Source: CAZLPZ01 sp964561535 (GTDB taxonomy: Bacteria; Pseudomonadota; Alphaproteobacteria; Micavibrionales; Micavibrionaceae). From it: a stretch of 7,151 nucleotides of DNA. Shown here in pieces: positions 4,361 through 7,151 of this stretch. The stretch lies in the NCBI GenBank assembly GCA_964561535.1, contig CAZLPZ010000051.1, positions 1-7,151 of the forward strand, given 5' to 3'. The first letter of the stretch is position 1, and every line of letters starts with the position of its first letter. The notes below the pieces were generated by a model. The model was not told the DNA's origin. It did not search any database and saw only the letters and a list, made by a program, of their open reading frames with translations. The position numbers and the translations under genes are program-made.

Positions 4361-5098
4361 ATGCAGAGGTATGCAAGACATATCGGGGCGGTTTTATCAG
4401 CGCGTACGATCGGTGCGCTGATGATTGTCTTCGTGTCTCCACGTTCTGCGGGAGCGGTTGAACCTGACGTGACAGTAGGGGATGCACCAAATGTGGTGCC
4501 CACCCTACCGAATGATATGGTTCTCCCTGCATCTCCCGGGCCGTCTGTTCATGATGTTGCGGCGTCAACTGTTGTTGAACATACATCCGGGGGAGGCGGG
4601 CTACCCCAATTTGATGCGACGTGGTTTCCGTCCCAGATTTTTTGGCTTGGGATTACCTTTTTAATTCTATATCGTTTCTTCAGCCGTATGGCTTTACCCC
4701 GTATTGCAAACACAATTGCAGCCCGTGCAGGTCAGGTGTCGGGGGATATTTCACGGGCCGAACAATTGGCGGAACAGGCAAAATCGGTTCGCGTGTCTTA
4801 TGAACGGGATATCGCACGGGCCAAGGACAAGGCCGGCGAAGCCATTCGTGATGTGGATCATAAAATCAAATTAAAAACCGCAGATTTATTATACAGCTAT
4901 CGCACAAAATTGACGATGGAAACAACGCGGGCAGCAGATGATTTGATGCGTGAAAAAGAACGTTTGATCACAGATATGCACAAATTGGCGGCACAGGTAA
5001 CGGCTCAGGCTACATCCCAAATTTTGGATAGTTCTGTTGATATGGATCAGGCGGCGCGCATGATTGAAACATTAGATCCAGCGCGGCGGGCAGCATGA
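4361..5098 (+). CDS. atpF': F-type ATP synthase F0 subunit b' with long N-terminal extension
   Basis: Subunit b' pairs with b to form the peripheral stalk that holds F1 static. The b' core begins at residue 80 with GLPQFDATWFPSQIFWLGIT, then a membrane segment (about 91-108), then SRMALPRI, followed by a long charged coiled coil to about 230. At 245 residues it is well above the usual 160-190. The extra 80 N-terminal residues have two parts: a signal-peptide-like stretch with hydrophobic core TIGALMIVFV and possible cleavage after SPRSAGA (about residue 32), and a Pro/Val-rich linker ending in GGGG. The ATG at 4361 has no clear Shine-Dalgarno, but it follows the atpE stop by 3 bp, which favours coupled initiation. 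An internal ATG at codon 53 is the only shorter plausible start and lacks a ribosome site. Confidence 0.93.
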   Translation: MQRYARHIGAVLSARTIGALMIVFVSPRSAGAVEPDVTVGDAPNVVPTLPNDMVLPASPGPSVHDVAASTVVEHTSGGGGLPQFDATWFPSQIFWLGITFLILYRFFSRMALPRIANTIAARAGQVSGDISRAEQLAEQAKSVRVSYERDIARAKDKAGEAIRDVDHKIKLKTADLLYSYRTKLTMETTRAADDLMREKERLITDMHKLAAQVTAQATSQILDSSVDMDQAARMIETLDPARRAA

Positions 5099-5114
5099 TC
5101 AGAGGGGCTTTATC

Positions 5115-5606
5115 GTGGATTTTTTAAATGAACCCTATACGTGGGTAATTTTGTCGTTTGCGGTGTTCGCGGGGGCAGCGTGGGTATTTGGTCGGCCGGC
5201 TTTGATTAAGGCGCTTGATGTAAAAATTGCTCAAATTCGGATCGAGGTTGAAAATGCCGCGCGTTTAAAACGCGAAGCGTCCGACATGCTTGCTGATTAT
5301 CAAGATCGGGCGGCGCATGCGACGGATGAAGCTAATAAAATTATGGCCATGGCGCGGGATCAGGCCGATGCCTATCGTGCCCGTGAAGAAGAGCGTTTAA
5401 ACGATATGATGCATCGTAAGGAGCAGCAGCTCGCCGAACGTATGGCTTTATTGCGGGATCAAGCGATTACCGAATTGCGGGATACGGCAGCCGCATTATC
5501 GGTTCAAGCAACGGGATTATTGGTTCACCAAAAGATGGATGACGCGACACGCACGCGGCTGGTGGATCGGGCGTTATCCCAAGTATCAGATCGTTTGGCG
5601 GGATAA
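5115..5606 (+). CDS. atpF: F-type ATP synthase F0 subunit b
   Basis: Subunit b anchors the peripheral stalk. The 163-residue length matches the family. A single N-terminal membrane segment (about 9-25, WVILSFAVFAGAAWVF) leads into GRPALIKALDVKIAQI and then a continuous charged helix with Ala/Glu/Arg heptads to about 150. The start is GTG, supported by AGAGGGG 7 bases upstream; the gap from atpF' is 16 bp. It is the last gene of the F0 unit. The next gene is a convergent tRNA-Pro only 20 bp away, so the F1 genes must be elsewhere, as is known for the split F0 and F1 clusters of Rhodospirillum and relatives. No intrinsic terminator is visible after the stop. Confidence 0.95.
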   Translation: MDFLNEPYTWVILSFAVFAGAAWVFGRPALIKALDVKIAQIRIEVENAARLKREASDMLADYQDRAAHATDEANKIMAMARDQADAYRAREEERLNDMMHRKEQQLAERMALLRDQAITELRDTAAALSVQATGLLVHQKMDDATRTRLVDRALSQVSDRLAG

Positions 5607-5626
5607 CCGCTTTGCGCGAAGGCGGA

Positions 5627-5703
5627 TGGTCGGGGCGAGAGGATTCGAACCTCCGCTCTCTTGCTCCCGAAGCAAGCGCTTTACCGGGCTAAGCTACGCC
5701 CCG
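5627..5703 (-). tRNA. tRNA-Pro (anticodon CGG)
   Basis: On the minus strand the 77-nt cloverleaf starts CGGGGCG (5' end at 5703) and closes with CGCCCCG, an A discriminator and an encoded CCA (3' end at 5627). The anticodon stem CTTGC/GCAAG encloses TTCGGGA, giving anticodon CGG (5667-5669) with G37, as expected for tRNA-Pro. The T-arm is GAGG-TTCGAAT-CCTC. It decodes CCG. Confidence 0.96.
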
Positions 5704-5720
5704 ACGGGACGAATGCGGCG

Positions 5721-5749
5721 GTTATAGGGGATTTTCAGCAAAAGTGCAA
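5721..5749 (-). promoter_or_regulatory. Promoter for tRNA-Pro
   Basis: On the minus strand, TTGCAC (5744-5749) is followed after exactly 17 bases by TATAAC (5721-5726). Initiation near 5714 would leave a leader of about 10 nt before the tRNA 5' end at 5703, the usual arrangement for a single tRNA gene. Confidence 0.7.
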
Positions 5750-5852
5750 GATGGAATGGTCTTGTCTATCAATGATTAAGGCTTGACCCGGTTTTGGGTT
5801 TTGGCGTACTGATCCTTCTATACTCGTTTTTGTTAAGAAATGAACATGCGGA

Positions 5853-6024
5853 GCTTTACCCCTCTCCCAACGGGAGAGGGGGGGACCCATTGAGCGTTAA
5901 GCGAAATGGGGGGGTGAGGGGATAAAAGTTCCAAATTTATGCCCCCTCACCCTCCCATCCTGCTTCGCGCGTTGCGCTTCTCAGGACGGGCCCCTCCCTC
6001 TCCCGTTGGGAGAGGGGTAAAAGC
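5853..6024. repeat. 172-bp nested inverted-repeat element (MITE-like or palindromic intergenic unit)
   Basis: Outer arms of about 28 bp, beginning GCTTTACCCCTCTCCCAACG (5853) and ending TTGGGAGAGGGGTAAAAGC (6024), are nearly exact reverse complements, with one inserted base. Each arm also self-pairs (CCCTCTCCC/GGGAGAGGG). Inside lies a second inverted pair, GGGTGAGGGG (about 5912-5921) against CCCCTCACCC (about 5943-5952), and small side hairpins CCCATT/AATGGG and CCTG/CAGG. It carries no coding sequence and no obvious target duplication. The CCCTCTCCC...GGTGAGGGG signature is widespread in proteobacterial intergenic DNA. It fills most of the space between tRNA-Pro and the glycosyltransferase. 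Confidence 0.88.
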
Positions 6025-6055
6025 GTTATGTGTATTTTTTAACTGGAATCAATAT

Positions 6056-7141
6056 ATGTCCAAAATTCAGCATATTCTTCATATTGTAGCCGGCAGTGCG
6101 GCCGGCGGAGCCGAGACGTTTTGTCTGGATGCGATAGCGGCTTTGCAGGCGGCGGGCATCCGTCAGACGGTGATTTGTCGCCCGCATGCGACCTATATCG
6201 ATACGTTTGATCGGTTGGGAATTCCCTATCATACCTTCAATTTTGGTCTTATCGATCGTTTATGGGGGGGGCGGACCAAAATCGCGCGATGGATTGAGGC
6301 GGCGGATCCAGATCTTGTCCAGGCGTGGATGGGCCGGGCGGCATCGTTTGTGCCGCCGGTGCTTTCTGTGCCGGTTTTGGGGTGGTTTGGGGGATATTAT
6401 GATCTGAAACGCTATCAGAATTGTAATTATTATATGGGCGTCACGCGCGATATTGTACGGTATCTAAAAAAAGAAACGGGGACTCCTGATAAATGTTTTT
6501 TGGGCCATACCTTTGGAACTTTGCCATCCTCACCCCCGATTATCCGCGCCGATTTAAATACGCCCGAGGGGGTACCGGTGGTGTTGCTTTTGTCTCGGAT
6601 GCATCCGAAAAAAGGGGTGGATACGTTGTTGCACGCAGCGACCCGTTTGCCAGGGGTTTATTTTTGGTTGGCGGGAGACGGCCCGAATATAGATCAGTAT
6701 AAACGCCTGTGTACAAAACTAAATTTGGATGATCGTGTGCGGTTTTTGGGTTGGCGGAATGATCGTGCGGCGTTATTGGCTCAGGCGTCCGTGTGCACCT
6801 TGCCGTCGCGGTATGAACCCTTTGGCACGGTCATGCCGGAATCGTGGTTGGCGGGGGTGCCGTTGGTGGCGTCAAGAGCCGCTGGCGCCAGTCAATATGT
6901 TACCGATGGGGTGGATGGTTTATTATGTGATATTGATGATGCGGTGGATTTGGCCGCACAACTGAACCGGGCGTTGACCGACCAATCGTTGCGAGCACGG
7001 TTGATTGCTCATGGGCACGAGACGGGGGCACGGCTATTTGCCCGTGACGCCGTGATTGCACAAATGATTCAATCCTATGGCGCGATTGTTGCCGATTTTC
7101 AGGGGGCGAATTTTAAAGGAAAAGATATGCGCGCGGCTTGA
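6056..7141 (+). CDS. GT4-type glycosyltransferase, 361 aa, likely cell-surface glycan synthesis
   Basis: This is a GT-B fold glycosyltransferase of the GT4 kind, retaining enzymes that move a sugar from a nucleotide-sugar donor. The N-terminal acceptor domain opens with IQHILHIVAGSAAGGAETF, whose GGAE (17-20) is the family glycine loop. The C-terminal donor domain contains LLLSRMHPKKGVDTLL, with R181 and K186 expected near the donor phosphates, then LAGDGP, RVRFLGW, and the EX7E pair E254/E262 in EPFGTVMPES. The C-terminus is complete. The reading frame extends upstream to an ATG at 5939, but those 39 residues (PP/R-rich) are translated from the inverted-repeat element. The ATG at 6056 starts right at the conserved first strand and is preferred, though only a weak GGA lies about 8 bases upstream. 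Donor and acceptor cannot be told from sequence; lipopolysaccharide core or O-antigen is the usual role. Confidence 0.9.
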   Translation: MSKIQHILHIVAGSAAGGAETFCLDAIAALQAAGIRQTVICRPHATYIDTFDRLGIPYHTFNFGLIDRLWGGRTKIARWIEAADPDLVQAWMGRAASFVPPVLSVPVLGWFGGYYDLKRYQNCNYYMGVTRDIVRYLKKETGTPDKCFLGHTFGTLPSSPPIIRADLNTPEGVPVVLLLSRMHPKKGVDTLLHAATRLPGVYFWLAGDGPNIDQYKRLCTKLNLDDRVRFLGWRNDRAALLAQASVCTLPSRYEPFGTVMPESWLAGVPLVASRAAGASQYVTDGVDGLLCDIDDAVDLAAQLNRALTDQSLRARLIAHGHETGARLFARDAVIAQMIQSYGAIVADFQGANFKGKDMRAA

Positions 7142-7151
7142 CTTGGGCATG

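Noticed and set aside
5783..5824. Promoter for the glycosyltransferase (TTGACC at 5783, TATACT at 5819)
   Set aside because: The hexamers are about 30 bp apart, and neither has a good partner at 16-18 bp. The true promoter is unclear.
5939..6055. Upstream ATG start for the glycosyltransferase (400 aa form)
   Set aside because: The extra residues come from the inverted repeat, are Pro/Arg-rich, and have no counterpart in the GT-B fold, whose first strand begins just after the ATG at 6056.

Overview
The window reads as chromosomal DNA of an alphaproteobacterium of moderate GC content. Three things point there. The ATP synthase membrane-sector genes include both a b' and a b subunit and stand apart from any F1 genes. 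There is a stand-alone homologue of the mitochondrial complex I accessory subunit NDUFS4, a protein shared by alphaproteobacteria and mitochondria. The intergenic spaces are filled with GC-rich palindromes of the 'GGGATGACA' kind that are common in this class. I cannot name the order or genus from sequence alone.

Layout. The left edge holds the first 40 codons of rpmG (ribosomal protein L33) on the minus strand, with a near-consensus promoter. Next come two unrecognised genes in convergent orientation: a 254-residue, probably all-helical protein on the plus strand, and a 234-residue protein on the minus strand made of four tandem 41-residue repeats, with its own near-consensus promoter. A minus-strand tRNA-Arg(TCT) follows, then a 73-bp palindromic element, the NDUFS4-like gene (minus strand), and a second palindromic element. 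greA (plus strand) comes after a leader that contains an intrinsic-terminator-like hairpin. About 190 bp of stacked palindromes then separate greA from the F0 operon atpB-atpE-atpF'-atpF. That operon ends 20 bp from a convergent tRNA-Pro(CGG). The right end carries a 172-bp nested inverted repeat and a complete GT4-type glycosyltransferase gene whose real start lies just beyond the repeat.

How the genes relate. Most of the recognised genes are housekeeping: translation (rpmG, two tRNAs), transcription elongation (greA), respiration (NDUFS4-like) and proton-driven ATP synthesis (F0). The four atp genes form one tightly spaced unit for the membrane sector: a, c, b', b. No atpI and no F1 genes are present here. 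The glycosyltransferase probably acts on a cell-surface glycan. The two unknown genes between rpmG and tRNA-Arg are the accessory part of the window, and the 41-residue repeat protein is the most novel-looking item. I see no transposase, CRISPR array or complete defence system.
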